Both the position numbers and the translations under genes were made by a program. Shown here one piece after another: positions 41,784 through 50,757 of a stretch of DNA of 64,000 nucleotides. The stretch comes from Nocardioides cavernae (GTDB lineage: Bacteria; Actinomycetota; Actinomycetes; Propionibacteriales; Nocardioidaceae): assembly GCF_013410035.1 (NCBI RefSeq), contig NZ_JACCBW010000004.1:62001-126000 (forward strand), in the 5' to 3' direction. The notes beneath the pieces are model-generated. The model searched no databases and had not been told where the DNA came from. It worked only from the letters and a program-made list of their open reading frames with translations. Within the stretch, counting starts at the first letter, position 1. Every line of letters starts with the position of its first letter.

Positions 41784-42982
41784 TGGGCGATCTCCTTGAG
41801 GACGTTCTTGGCGAGCTCGCCCTCGACCGTGGTGAGCAGGCGGTCGGCGATGGACGGCACGCCGACCTTGCGGATCAGGTCGTTGAAGAAGCCGTGCACG
41901 ACGAGTCGCTGGGCCTCCTGCTCGGACACGCCGCGCGACTGGAGGTAGAACAGCTGCTCGTCGTCGAAGCGGGCGGTGGTCGAGGCGTGACCGGCGCCCT
42001 CGATCTCGCCGGTCTCGATCTCGAGGTTGGGCACGGAGTCCGCGCGGCAGCCGTCGGTGAGGACGAGGTTGCGGTTCTCCTCGTAGGTCTCGATGCCCTC
42101 GGCGACCTTGCGGATCAAGACGTTGCCGATCCAGACCGTGTGCGCGCCCTCACCCTGCAGTGCGCCCTTGTAGACGACGTTGCTCCGGGTGTGCGGGGCG
42201 TTGTGGTCGGCGAACAGGCGGTGCTCGATGTGCTGGCCGGCGTCGGCGAAGTAGAGGCCGAGCAGCTCGGCGGAGCCACCGGGACCGTCGTAGGTCACAT
42301 TGGCGTCCATGCGGACGACGTCGCCACCGAACGAGATCGCGGCGTGCTTGTAGGTCGCGTCGCGCCCGACCAGCGCCTGGTGGTGCGCGAGGTGGACGGC
42401 GTCGTCGGCCCAGTCCTGGATCGACACCACGGTGACGTCGGCACCGTCACCGACGACGATCTCGACGACCGCGGCCATGGCCGCCGAGCCCTCGTGGTTG
42501 ATCACGACGACGGCGCGGCTGTGCGCGCCGAAGCGCATCGCGACGTGACCCGCCTCGGTGTTGGTGGCGTCCTCGCCCTCGAGCGAGATCACGATCGGCT
42601 CGGCGACCTCGAGGTCGGCCGGGACGTCGACCAGCAGGGAGGCAGGGACCTCGGCCAGGACCCGCGCCGCGAAGCGCGTGTTGGGGGCCCAGCCGGAGAT
42701 GCCCCGCAGCCCGCGGGCCTCCTCGCCCGAGACGCCCTCGACGCGTACGCCCTCGGGCGTGTTCCACGTGCAGGAGGTCGTGCTGCGGTTGAACGGGGCG
42801 TCCCCGTGGAGGTCGCGCAGCCGCTTGAGCGGGCTGAAGCGCCAGATCTCCTCGCGCCCGGTGGGCACGGGGTGGTCGGCGACGTCGAAGGAGCCCACCG
42901 GGTTGAGGTGGCTCTCGATCGCACCCTGCTCGGGCGCAGCCTGCTCCAGGGCGGAGCGGACGGAGTCGGTGGTGACGGTCAC
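41780..42982 (-). CDS. sufD: Fe-S assembly protein SufD
   Basis: Partner of SufB in the SufBC2D scaffold. The 400-residue protein has the beta-helix core with HRLFADHNAPHTRSNVVYKG and the conserved end GHASTTARFDDEQLFYLQSRGVSEQEAQ. Its GTG start lies 64 nt after sufB, with a weak purine-rich stretch (GAAGAAAGAAGAG) as ribosome binding site. Confidence 0.95.
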   Translation of the reverse strand: MTVTTDSVRSALEQAAPEQGAIESHLNPVGSFDVADHPVPTGREEIWRFSPLKRLRDLHGDAPFNRSTTSCTWNTPEGVRVEGVSGEEARGLRGISGWAPNTRFAARVLAEVPASLLVDVPADLEVAEPIVISLEGEDATNTEAGHVAMRFGAHSRAVVVINHEGSAAMAAVVEIVVGDGADVTVVSIQDWADDAVHLAHHQALVGRDATYKHAAISFGGDVVRMDANVTYDGPGGSAELLGLYFADAGQHIEHRLFADHNAPHTRSNVVYKGALQGEGAHTVWIGNVLIRKVAEGIETYEENRNLVLTDGCRADSVPNLEIETGEIEGAGHASTTARFDDEQLFYLQSRGVSEQEAQRLVVHGFFNDLIRKVGVPSIADRLLTTVEGELAKNVLKEIAQ

Positions 42983-43046
42983 TGCTCTTCTTTCTTCGTT
43001 CTGTGCGTCGTGCTCGGCGTCGTGCTCGGGACGGGGGACGTCGGCG

Positions 43047-44465
43047 TCAGCCGACGGCGCCCTCCATCTGCAGCTCGATGAGTCGGTTGAGCTCGAGGGC
43101 GTACTCCATCGGCAGCTCCTTGGCGATCGGCTCGACGAAGCCGCGCACGATCATCGCCATCGCCTCGTCCTCCTCCATGCCGCGTGACATGAGGTAGAAG
43201 AGCTGGTCGTCGGAGACCTTGGAGACGCTCGCCTCGTGGCCCATCGACACGTCGTCCTCGCGGATGTCGACGTAGGGGTAGGTGTCGCTGCGGCTGATCT
43301 GGTCGACCAGGAGCGCGTCGCACAGCACGTTGGACTTGGAGCCGTGGGCGCCCTCGTTGACCTGGATGAGGCCGCGGTAGGACGTACGACCGCCGCCGCG
43401 CGCCACCGACTTGCTCAGGATGGACGACGAGGTGTGCGGCGCCGCGTGCACCATCTTGGCGCCGGCGTCCTGGTGCTGGCCCTCGCCGGCGAAGGCGATG
43501 GACAGCGTCTCGCCCTTGGCGTGCTCGCCCATCAGGTAGACGGCGGGGTACTTCATGGTGACCTTGGAGCCGATGTTGCCGTCGACCCACTCCATCGTCG
43601 CGCCGGCCTCGCAGGTCGCGCGCTTGGTGACGAGGTTGTAGACGTTGTTCGACCAGTTCTGGATGGTCGTGTAGCGGACGCGGGCGCCCTTCTTGACGAC
43701 GATCTCGACGACTGCCGAGTGCAGCGAGTCCGAGGAGTAGATCGGGGCCGTGCAGCCCTCGACGTAGTGCACGTAGGAGTCCTCGTCGGCGATGATCAGC
43801 GTCCGCTCGAACTGGCCCATGTTCTCGGTGTTGATCCGGAAGTAGGCCTGGAGCGGGATGTCGACGTGCACGCCCTTGGGGACGTAGATGAACGAGCCGC
43901 CCGACCACACCGAGGTGTTGAGCGCGGCGAACTTGTTGTCACCCACGGGGATGACGGTGCCGAAGTACTCCCGGAAGAGGTCCTCGTGCTCCTTCAGGGC
44001 GGTGTCGGTGTCGACGAAGATGACGCCCTTCTCCTCGAGGTCCTCGCGGATCGAGTGGTAGACGACCTCCGACTCGTACTGGGCCGCGACACCGGCGACG
44101 AGGCGCTGCTTCTCCGCCTCGGGGATGCCGAGCTTGTCGTAGGTGTTCTTGATGTCCTCGGGGAGGTCCTCCCACGAGGTGGCCTGCTTCTCGCTGGAGC
44201 GGACGAAGTACTTGATGTTGTCGAAGTCGATCGTCGACAGGTCCGAGCCCCACGTCGGCATGGGCTTGCGGTGGAAGAGCTTGAGGCCCTTGAGGCGCAG
44301 GTCGAGCATCCACTGCGGCTCGGACTTCTTGCCGGAGATGTCGCGCACGACGTCCTCGTTGAGCCCACGCGTGGCGGTGGCACCCGCCGTGTCGGAGTCG
44401 GACCAGCCGAACTCGTACTTGCCGATGCCCTTGAGCTCCGGGTTGAGTTCCTCGATCGAGGTCAT
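43047..44465 (-). CDS. sufB: Fe-S assembly protein SufB
   Basis: Main scaffold of the SUF system, on which Fe-S clusters are built. The 472 residues start with [13 protein letters not shown] and contain [40 protein letters not shown] and the late cluster region [21 protein letters not shown]. No intein is present, in contrast to mycobacterial SufB. Its ATG overlaps the sufR stop (ATGA). Confidence 0.96.
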   Translation of the reverse strand: MTSIEELNPELKGIGKYEFGWSDSDTAGATATRGLNEDVVRDISGKKSEPQWMLDLRLKGLKLFHRKPMPTWGSDLSTIDFDNIKYFVRSSEKQATSWEDLPEDIKNTYDKLGIPEAEKQRLVAGVAAQYESEVVYHSIREDLEEKGVIFVDTDTALKEHEDLFREYFGTVIPVGDNKFAALNTSVWSGGSFIYVPKGVHVDIPLQAYFRINTENMGQFERTLIIADEDSYVHYVEGCTAPIYSSDSLHSAVVEIVVKKGARVRYTTIQNWSNNVYNLVTKRATCEAGATMEWVDGNIGSKVTMKYPAVYLMGEHAKGETLSIAFAGEGQHQDAGAKMVHAAPHTSSSILSKSVARGGGRTSYRGLIQVNEGAHGSKSNVLCDALLVDQISRSDTYPYVDIREDDVSMGHEASVSKVSDDQLFYLMSRGMEEDEAMAMIVRGFVEPIAKELPMEYALELNRLIELQMEGAVG

Positions 44466-45154
44466 GACTGCTCCTTCTTCGGTACGGGCGTGCGGGTCTG
44501 GGGGATGCAGGTGGTGCAGACGCCGTCGCCGTGGGCGATCGTCGCCAGACGCTGGACGTGGGTGCCGAGGACCGCGGCGATGGCCTCGGTCTCGGCCTCG
44601 CAGAGCTGCGGGAACTCGTGGGCGACGTGGGACACCGGGCAGTGCTGCTGGCACAGCTGCTCGCCGACGACGGGGAGCTCGCGTACGGAGGCGGCGTAGC
44701 CGTTCTGGGTGAACACCTTCGCCAGCGCCTGGGCCGGGCTCAGGTCGGGGTCGAGCGCCATCACCGCGGCGTAGTCGCGCTCGACGAACGCCACGCGGCG
44801 CCGGGCGAACTCGACGACGGCGTCCTCGCCCTGCGTCTCGGCGAGGAAGCGCATCGCCTGGACGGCGAGGTCGTCGTACTGCTGGTCGAAGCTGTCGCGA
44901 CCGGCCTCGGTCAGCGCGAAGACCTTCGCCGGGCGCCCCCGGCCCCGGGTGCCGTAGACCTTCGGCTCGCGCGACTCCACGACGCCCTCGGCCGCGAGGT
45001 GGTCGAGGTGGCGGCGCACCGCGGCGGGGGTCAGGACGAGCCGGCGTGCGAGGTCGGCGGCGGTCGAGGGGCCGTTCTCCAGGATGGCGCGGGCCACGCG
45101 GTCACGCGTGGGAGCGTCCCCGTCACGGGTCGCCGCCGTCCTGGTGAATTCCAC
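44462..45154 (-). CDS. sufR: Fe-S cluster-sensing repressor SufR
   Basis: The 230-residue protein has an N-terminal ArsR-like winged helix ([29 protein letters not shown]) and C-terminal cysteines in [23 protein letters not shown] and CTTC, which fit a [4Fe-4S] site. In other actinobacteria SufR represses the suf operon when clusters are sufficient. It is the first gene of the operon, and its start codon lies in a palindrome matching the SufR operator, so it is expected to repress itself and the whole operon. Confidence 0.93.
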   Translation of the reverse strand: MEFTRTAATRDGDAPTRDRVARAILENGPSTAADLARRLVLTPAAVRRHLDHLAAEGVVESREPKVYGTRGRGRPAKVFALTEAGRDSFDQQYDDLAVQAMRFLAETQGEDAVVEFARRRVAFVERDYAAVMALDPDLSPAQALAKVFTQNGYAASVRELPVVGEQLCQQHCPVSHVAHEFPQLCEAETEAIAAVLGTHVQRLATIAHGDGVCTTCIPQTRTPVPKKEQS

Positions 45155-45165
45155 AACGCCAGTGT
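45151..45165 (-). promoter_or_regulatory. SufR operator over the start of sufR
   Basis: Minus strand: ACACT, five bases, TGTGG. It differs in one base from the ACACT-N5-TGTGA palindrome I recall for mycobacterial SufR. It covers the predicted transcription start and the GTG start codon (45154). Confidence 0.7.
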
Positions 45166-45166
45166 G

Positions 45167-45194
45167 ACGTTATTGCCCCACGCCGTTCAAGCAA
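45167..45194 (-). promoter_or_regulatory. suf operon promoter
   Basis: On the minus strand TTGCTT (45189-45194), a 16-bp spacer and TAACGT (45167-45172). The expected start falls near 45160, inside the SufR operator, leaving almost no leader before the GTG. Confidence 0.6.
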
Positions 45195-45258
45195 GGGTCG
45201 CCTAAGTGACCTGTGCCACCGCGCGCCGCCCGAGGAGCTCGCGCCGGGTCGCCGCACC

Positions 45259-45264
45259 TAGACT
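45259..45264 (+). promoter_or_regulatory. -10 box of a leaderless promoter (ABC ATPase, divergent to suf)
   Basis: TAGACT ends 6 nt before the GTG at 45271. Confidence 0.65.
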
Positions 45265-45270
45265 TCCAGC

Positions 45271-46209
45271 GTGCCACCCGCCTCCCCCGCCGTCGTCATC
45301 GACGGACTGGTGATGAGGTACGGCGACAAGGTGGCGGTCGACGGGCTGTCGCTCGAGGTGGCCCGCGGCTCGGTGACCGCGGTCCTCGGCCCCAACGGGG
45401 CCGGCAAGACGACGACCCTCGAGACCTGTGAGGGCTACCGCGTCCCGCAGGGGGGCACCGTCCGCGTGCTCGGGCTCGACCCCCAGCGCGACCGCGCCGC
45501 GCTCCTGCCGCGCATCGGCGTCATGCTGCAGAGCGGCGGCGCGTGGAGCGGGGCTCGGGCCGTCGAGATGCTGGAGCACCTCGCCGCGCTGCACGCCCAC
45601 CCCCTCGACACCTCGATGCTGGTCGAGCGTCTCGGGCTGGGCGACTGCGGGCGTACGCCCTACCGCCGGCTGTCCGGCGGCCAGAAGCAGCGGCTGGGGC
45701 TCGCCCTCGCGCTGGTCGGTCGACCCGAGCTGGTCTTCGTCGACGAGCCCACGGCCGGCATGGACCCGCAGGCGCGCCGCACGACCTGGGAGCTGCTGGA
45801 GGAGATCCGCGGCGACGGCGTGACCGTCGTGCTGACGACGCACCACATGGACGAGGCCGAGCACCTCGCCGACCGCATCCACATCATCGACCGGGGCACG
45901 GTCATCGCCAGCGGCACGCCGTCCGAGCTCACCCGCGGCGGGCGGTCCGCCACGATCCGGCTCGTCGTCAACCGGCCCTTCCCCGAGGGCGCTCCCGAGT
46001 CGCTGCGGGCCGACCTCGGGCCCGGGACCGAGGTGCGCCAGCTCGACGACGTCAGCATGCTCATCCACGGCCCGGCGGACGGCACCACCCTCGGGCGGGT
46101 GTCGCGGTGGTGCGAGGCGCACGACGTCCTCCCCCAGACCCTCACGCTCGGCCAGCGCACGCTCGAGGACGTCTTCCTCGAGATCACCGGACGGGAGCTC
46201 GCCTCGTGA
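45271..46209 (+). CDS. ABC-2 exporter ATP-binding protein
   Basis: The 312-residue ATPase shows Walker A GPNGAGKTT, signature LSGGQKQRL, Walker B ELVFVDEPTAGMD and switch VLTTHHMDEAE. It forms an operon with the permease at 46206 and ctaA. In many actinobacteria an ABC pair sits between ctaA and sufR, as in the mycobacterial Rv1456c-Rv1458c region; its substrate is unknown. The GTG at 45271 follows a TAGACT box by 6 nt. Confidence 0.92.
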   Translation: MPPASPAVVIDGLVMRYGDKVAVDGLSLEVARGSVTAVLGPNGAGKTTTLETCEGYRVPQGGTVRVLGLDPQRDRAALLPRIGVMLQSGGAWSGARAVEMLEHLAALHAHPLDTSMLVERLGLGDCGRTPYRRLSGGQKQRLGLALALVGRPELVFVDEPTAGMDPQARRTTWELLEEIRGDGVTVVLTTHHMDEAEHLADRIHIIDRGTVIASGTPSELTRGGRSATIRLVVNRPFPEGAPESLRADLGPGTEVRQLDDVSMLIHGPADGTTLGRVSRWCEAHDVLPQTLTLGQRTLEDVFLEITGRELAS

Positions 46210-46991
46210 GCGTCGGGACGTTCTCCCCGGCGCCGGGCGGGGCCTCGCTCGCCCGGATGGTCCTGGCCCAGTCCCGGATGGAGGCGCGGCTCATGCTGCG
46301 CAACGGCGAGCAGCTGCTGCTCGCCATCGTGATCCCGGTCATCGTCCTGGTGGGCGGCGTGCTGGCCGCGGGGCGCATCGGGATCGACCTCGACGGCCAC
46401 CGCGCGGTCGACGTGCTCACTCCCGGCGTGCTCGCGCTCGCCGTCATGTCGACCGCGTTCACCTCCGTCGCCATCGCCACCGGCTTCGAACGCAGGTACG
46501 GCGTCATCAAGCTGCTCGGCTCGTCGCCCCTGCCGCGCCACGGCCTGCTCCTCGGCAAGGTCCTCGCCCTGCTCAACGTGGTCGCGCTCCAGCTCGTGGT
46601 GCTGGTCGTGGTCGGCCTCGCGCTCGGGTGGGAGCCCACCCTCGCGCACCCGCCGCGCACGATGCTCGGGGTGGTGCTCGCCGTCGGGCTCGGCACGGCG
46701 GCGTTCGCCGCGCTCGGGCTGCTCGTCGCCGGGGCGCTGCGGGCCGAGGCGACGCTGGCCCTGGCCAACCTCGTCTACCTGCTCCTGATGGCCGGCGGCG
46801 GGGTGGTGCTGCCCGCCAGCACCTACGGCGCCGCCGAGGCGCTGATCCGGTGGCTGCCCTCGGGTGCCCTCGGCGAGGCGATGCGTGCCACGCTGGTGGA
46901 CGCCCGGATCGACGTGAGCGCCCTGCTCGTGCTCGCCGCCTGGGCGGTGGCCGGCACGGTGCTGACCGCACGGACCTTCAAGTGGGAGTGA
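46206..46991 (+). CDS. ABC-2 exporter permease
   Basis: The 261-residue protein has six predicted membrane helices and the ABC-2 fold signature region VMSTAFTSVAIATGFERRYGVIKLLGSSPL. Its GTG overlaps the ATPase stop (GTGA), and its own stop shares one base with the ATG of ctaA, so three genes are coupled. Probable partner of the ATPase; substrate unknown. Confidence 0.88.
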   Translation: MSVGTFSPAPGGASLARMVLAQSRMEARLMLRNGEQLLLAIVIPVIVLVGGVLAAGRIGIDLDGHRAVDVLTPGVLALAVMSTAFTSVAIATGFERRYGVIKLLGSSPLPRHGLLLGKVLALLNVVALQLVVLVVVGLALGWEPTLAHPPRTMLGVVLAVGLGTAAFAALGLLVAGALRAEATLALANLVYLLLMAGGGVVLPASTYGAAEALIRWLPSGALGEAMRATLVDARIDVSALLVLAAWAVAGTVLTARTFKWE

Positions 46992-47917
46992 TGACTGCGC
47001 TGCTCGACCGGCTCTCCCGGTACCTCTGGCCCCTCGCGATCGCCAACCTCGTCGCCAACATCGGCATCGTGGTGACCGGCGGCGCCGTACGCCTCACCGG
47101 CTCCGGGCTCGGCTGCCCGACGTGGCCCCGCTGCACGGACCAGTCCTACGTCGCGCACGGCGAGCTCGGCCTGCACGGCGCGATCGAGTTCGGCAACCGG
47201 TTGCTCACCTTCGCGCTCGCGGCCATCGCGGTCGCCTGCTTCCTCGCCGCCCTCGGGGCCCGGCACCGGCGCGCGACCAGGCTCGCCTTCGTCGTCGGCC
47301 TCGGCATCCCGCTGCAGGCGGTGATCGGCGGCATCACCGTGCTCACCGACCTCAACCCGTGGATCGTGTCGGGGCACTTCCTGCTGTCGATGGCGATGGT
47401 GATGGTCTGCATCGCACTGCTGGACGAGCTGCGGAGCCCGGATCGCGGCCCCGCTCCCCCGCTGCCGCGCGCGCTGGCGTGGGCGACCCTCGCCTCGGGA
47501 TGGGTCGTGCTCTACCTCGGCACGGTCGTGACGGGAGCCGGGCCGCACGCCGGCGACACGGAGTCGCCCCGCAACGGGCTGGACCCGGCCACTGTGTCGC
47601 ACGTGCACGCCGTCTCGGTCTACGTGCTGGTCGCGCTGACCGTGGCCCTGCTCCTGGTCGCTGTGCGCGGCGGCCACGCGTGGCTCGCGCGGGTCACGGG
47701 CCTGGTGCTCGTCATCGAGCTGCTCCAGGGCCTGCTGGGCTGGGTGCAGTACTGGTTGGACCTGCCGGTCGCGCTCGTCGCGCTGCACATGCTCGGCGCC
47801 GGGCTGCTGGCCGCAGGGCTCGCCCGTGTCGCGCTGGCGGTCCTGCCGCACCGGGCCGCCGCCGAGGCGGAGGCCGGCGGCGAGCCGCAGCCCCACGCTG
47901 CGACTCGCCTGACCTAG
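46991..47917 (+). CDS. ctaA: Heme A synthase (COX15/CtaA)
   Basis: CtaA oxidises heme O to heme A for cytochrome oxidase. The 308-residue membrane protein has eight hydrophobic helices, with conserved histidines in GAIEFGNRLL (near ELGLHG), SGHFLLSM, VSHVHAVSV and LHMLGAG. The N-terminal GGAVRLTGSGLGCPTWPRC carries the paired cysteines of the actinobacterial type. It is co-transcribed with an ABC exporter. The partner CtaB is encoded 1.7 kb away on the other strand. Confidence 0.93.
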   Translation: MTALLDRLSRYLWPLAIANLVANIGIVVTGGAVRLTGSGLGCPTWPRCTDQSYVAHGELGLHGAIEFGNRLLTFALAAIAVACFLAALGARHRRATRLAFVVGLGIPLQAVIGGITVLTDLNPWIVSGHFLLSMAMVMVCIALLDELRSPDRGPAPPLPRALAWATLASGWVVLYLGTVVTGAGPHAGDTESPRNGLDPATVSHVHAVSVYVLVALTVALLLVAVRGGHAWLARVTGLVLVIELLQGLLGWVQYWLDLPVALVALHMLGAGLLAAGLARVALAVLPHRAAAEAEAGGEPQPHAATRLT

Positions 47918-47941
47918 CCCTCCCAGGACTTGTCGGAGCGG

Positions 47942-48430
47942 TCAGCGCCCGATCTTGCGGGCGAAAATGACCGTCCGCTTGGAGTAGTCGTCCGCCTTGC
48001 AGGCCACCAGCACGATGCGCGCCGGCCCGGAGACGGAGTAGAGCGAGCCCATCCGGCGCTTGGCCGACCAGAACTCGCGCTTGGTGACCTCGAACCGGCA
48101 CCCGGCGACCTTGATGACGTCGCCGCGACGCAGCTGGCCCCACCTGTCGGCGACGCCGTTGCCGGAGCGCCAGGCGTGACCGGCGTAGACCGTGCTGCCC
48201 GTGGGGTCGCACGGCGGGTCACCCTTGGACCAGGTGTAGACAGCGCCGCGCAGCCGGGGCCCGACCGCGAGCGTGTCGTTGCGCGCCGGCACCTTAATGA
48301 CGACCGCGTCGGTGCCGGTGCGGTCGATCCGCAGCCGGTCAGGAGCGGCGTGTGCCGCACCCTGACCAGCCAGGACGGTCGCCACCAGGGCCACGAGGAC
48401 ACCGGTGCGAGCGAACGCCCTCCGGATCAT
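47942..48430 (-). CDS. Small sortase-domain protein, secreted
   Basis: The 162-residue protein has a signal peptide (RRAFARTGVLVALVATVLAGQGAAHA) and then a short sortase fold. The presumed catalytic histidine is in VYAGHAWRSG, the cysteine in RIVLVACKADD, and an arginine in YSKRTVIF. Sortases of class E/F in actinobacteria show this layout. It has no visible membrane anchor after the signal sequence. It overlaps the upstream exported gene by 4 nt (ATGA), which makes that protein its likely substrate or partner. Confidence 0.75.
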   Translation of the reverse strand: MIRRAFARTGVLVALVATVLAGQGAAHAAPDRLRIDRTGTDAVVIKVPARNDTLAVGPRLRGAVYTWSKGDPPCDPTGSTVYAGHAWRSGNGVADRWGQLRRGDVIKVAGCRFEVTKREFWSAKRRMGSLYSVSGPARIVLVACKADDYSKRTVIFARKIGR

Positions 48431-49440
48431 CGAGCCCCGGTGTTGGGGGCGACCTGCGGCGCCTGGGCGCACGCCTTGTTGGTGAAGCTGAGCTTCCAGA
48501 CCTGCTTGCCGCGCAGCTTGAACGACGCGTCGGCGGCGACGGCCCGCACGGTGACGGTGCGCTTCGTGGCCTTGATCCAGGCGCCCTGGCGCACGACCTT
48601 GCCCTGCGCCTTGTAGACGACGCCGTTGCGCTTGATCACCTTGAACATGTCGCTGGTGCGACCGCACTTGTCGATCGTGCGGACGTTGGCGGAGACGACG
48701 CGCACCTGGGCGGGCAGCACCTCGGGCGGGTTGGTCACCGGCGGCGTGACCACCGGCGGCGTGACGACCGGCGGCGTGGGTGTCGGGCACGGCTGGTTGC
48801 TGTCGACCGGCGCCGGGTAGGTCACCGAGGTCTGGCCGTTGGTGAACTGGTAGCCCGGGGTGGTCGTCACCGTGAGGCTGCCGTCCGGGTTGGTCGTCGA
48901 GGTCCAGGGACCGGTCGGGACCTGGCCGTAGTGGGCGTTGCCCGGGCCGCAGTCGTCGACGACGGGCACCGTCGGCTGGTCGACCTTCTTCACCGCGCAG
49001 TTGTCGGCGAACTTGGACACCGCGATGCTGCCGGAGCTGGTGTTGGTGTTATTGTTGTCCCACCGTGCCGCGAGCGTCAGCGTCAGCGGCTGCGACGGCT
49101 TGGTGGTGACGGTCTCGGTGCGGTAGATCGTCTGGCGCGAGGCGAGCCGCGTGCCGACCGGGACCGCGTTGGTCCTCGTGGAGCTGGTGACGGTCTCGGG
49201 CACGGTCTCGCTGTTCTCGACCCGCCACGTGACGGTCCAGCCGCCACCGGTGGCGCACGTGACGTCACCGCTGATGGTGTTGTGGTGGGCGCTGGCGGCT
49301 CCCGCGATCCCCACGACCGCGAAGCCGACCCCGACCGTCAACGTCATGACGCGGGACACGGCCCGTGGCAGGCGCCCCACGCGCGTGCCGGTGTCTCCCT
49401 CGGTCGCTGCTGCGACCGTTCCCCTGAGTGCTGCGAACAT
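48427..49440 (-). CDS. Exported protein coupled to a sortase, ending in APNTG
   Basis: The 337-residue protein has a signal segment (AVSRVMTLTVGVGFAVVGIAGAASA), a beta-rich domain starting HHNTISGDVTCATGGGWTVTW, a proline-threonine linker with PPVVTPPVVTPPVTNPP, and a basic C-terminal domain (VRTIDKCGRTSDMFKVIKR). It ends APQVAPNTGAR. The APNTG resembles the LPXTG sorting motif but has no hydrophobic helix after it, so ordinary anchoring is doubtful. The ATG at 49440 is used since upstream codons look non-coding. It is not recognised beyond this type of surface protein. Confidence 0.72.
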   Translation of the reverse strand: MFAALRGTVAAATEGDTGTRVGRLPRAVSRVMTLTVGVGFAVVGIAGAASAHHNTISGDVTCATGGGWTVTWRVENSETVPETVTSSTRTNAVPVGTRLASRQTIYRTETVTTKPSQPLTLTLAARWDNNNTNTSSGSIAVSKFADNCAVKKVDQPTVPVVDDCGPGNAHYGQVPTGPWTSTTNPDGSLTVTTTPGYQFTNGQTSVTYPAPVDSNQPCPTPTPPVVTPPVVTPPVTNPPEVLPAQVRVVSANVRTIDKCGRTSDMFKVIKRNGVVYKAQGKVVRQGAWIKATKRTVTVRAVAADASFKLRGKQVWKLSFTNKACAQAPQVAPNTGAR

Positions 49441-49590
49441 GCTGGTAGAACCCCCAGTTCCGTGAGGGGATGGCCCGATGCCTCCCCATCCGCACGATTC
49501 AACGACGGACGGTGGCCTAGAAACACGGCACGTAGTCTCAAGATGATGTCTAGGGTTCTTCATTTCCCCAGCGAGATCTTCGATCGTGCG

Positions 49591-50559
49591 CTAGCGGCTC
49601 AGCAGCGGGTCCAGGGCGACGGCGACGAAGAGCAGCGACAGGTAGAGGTTCGAGGCGTGGAACAGCCGCATGGGGTTGATCTCCCCGAGCGCCTCGGACG
49701 CCTTGGTGCGTGACCACATGCGGTGCGCCTCGACGAGGAACACCACGCCCAGGACGGCGGCGAGGGCCGGGTAGACGAGGCTGGTGCCGGCGACCGGCCA
49801 CAGCAGCAGCGAGGTCGCGACCATGACCCAGCTGTAGACGACCACCTGCCGCCCCACCTCCGCGGCGGGCTTGACGACCGGCAGCATCGGGACGTCGACG
49901 TTGCGGTAGTCCTCGCGGTAGCGCAGCGCCAGCGCCCACGTGTGCGGCGGCGTCCAGAAGAAGACCACGAGGAAGAGCACGACCGGCGTCCAGGCCAGCT
50001 CGCCGGTCACGGCCGTCCAGCCGATCAGCGCCGGGAAGCACCCGGCGAGGCCGCCCCACACGATGTTCTGGGTGGTGCGGCGCTTGAGGATCATCGTGTA
50101 GACGAGCACGTAGAACGCGTTGGCCAGCACCGAGAGCGCCGCGGAGAGCCAGTTGACCCAGAGCGCCAGCACGACGGTCGACAGCACGGCGAGCACGGTC
50201 GCGAAGACGAGCGCCGAGACGGGCGAGACGATGTGGCGCGGCAGCGCGCGGCGACGCGTACGCCTCATCTGCTCGTCGATGTCGCGGTCGTAGACGCAGT
50301 TGTAGGTCGACGCCGAGCCGGCGGACAGGGCGCCGCCGACGACGGTGGCGGCCACCAGGCCGAGGGACGGGATGCCGCGCTCGGCGAAGAACATCACCGG
50401 CACGGTCGTCAGCAGCAGGAGCTCGATCACCCGCGGCTTGGTGAGCCCGACGTAGGCACCGACGACGTCGCGCCAGGTCTTCGGACCGTCCGGCGCCGCA
50501 CCGTCGTCACCGCCCGACGGCCGGGCGGACGCAGCAGCGTTCGGACCGGCGTGGGACAC
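49591..50559 (-). CDS. ctaB: Protoheme IX farnesyltransferase (heme O synthase)
   Basis: CtaB attaches farnesyl to heme B to make heme O, the substrate of CtaA. The 322-residue membrane protein has about nine helices and the two prenyltransferase motifs NCVYDRDIDEQMRRTRRRALP and YREDYRNVDVPMLPVV. The start GTG 50559 follows GAGGTTGCCC; the N-terminal 35 residues are polar and low in complexity. It lies divergent to the transketolase operon, as is usual in actinobacteria. Confidence 0.94.
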   Translation of the reverse strand: MSHAGPNAAASARPSGGDDGAAPDGPKTWRDVVGAYVGLTKPRVIELLLLTTVPVMFFAERGIPSLGLVAATVVGGALSAGSASTYNCVYDRDIDEQMRRTRRRALPRHIVSPVSALVFATVLAVLSTVVLALWVNWLSAALSVLANAFYVLVYTMILKRRTTQNIVWGGLAGCFPALIGWTAVTGELAWTPVVLFLVVFFWTPPHTWALALRYREDYRNVDVPMLPVVKPAAEVGRQVVVYSWVMVATSLLLWPVAGTSLVYPALAAVLGVVFLVEAHRMWSRTKASEALGEINPMRLFHASNLYLSLLFVAVALDPLLSR

Positions 50560-50665
50560 GGTGGGCAACCTCGGGATGACGGTGGCGGATAGGACGAGGG
50601 GTGGTGGGAACCGGAGGTGACGGACCAGCAGCGATTCCGGCTTTCGGGACCACCCTCGGGCGGGG

Positions 50666-50694
50666 TCGAGTCTACTCGGCCACGGCGATAGGCT
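50666..50694 (+). promoter_or_regulatory. Promoter of the pentose-phosphate operon
   Basis: TCGAGT, a 17-bp spacer and TAGGCT (50689-50694) upstream of tkt. The leader of about 57 nt carries GAGAGGA before the TTG start. Confidence 0.45.
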
Positions 50695-50757
50695 CGCAGT
50701 CGAGGCCACCCCGGGGACCTGTGATCCTGCCTTCACCCCATCCCGAGAGGAACTGCG

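Noticed and set aside
48420..48436. A frameshift splitting one long surface protein from the sortase
   Set aside because: The sortase has its own ATG and complete signal peptide, and the 4-nt ATGA overlap is the standard coupling seen at many other junctions here.
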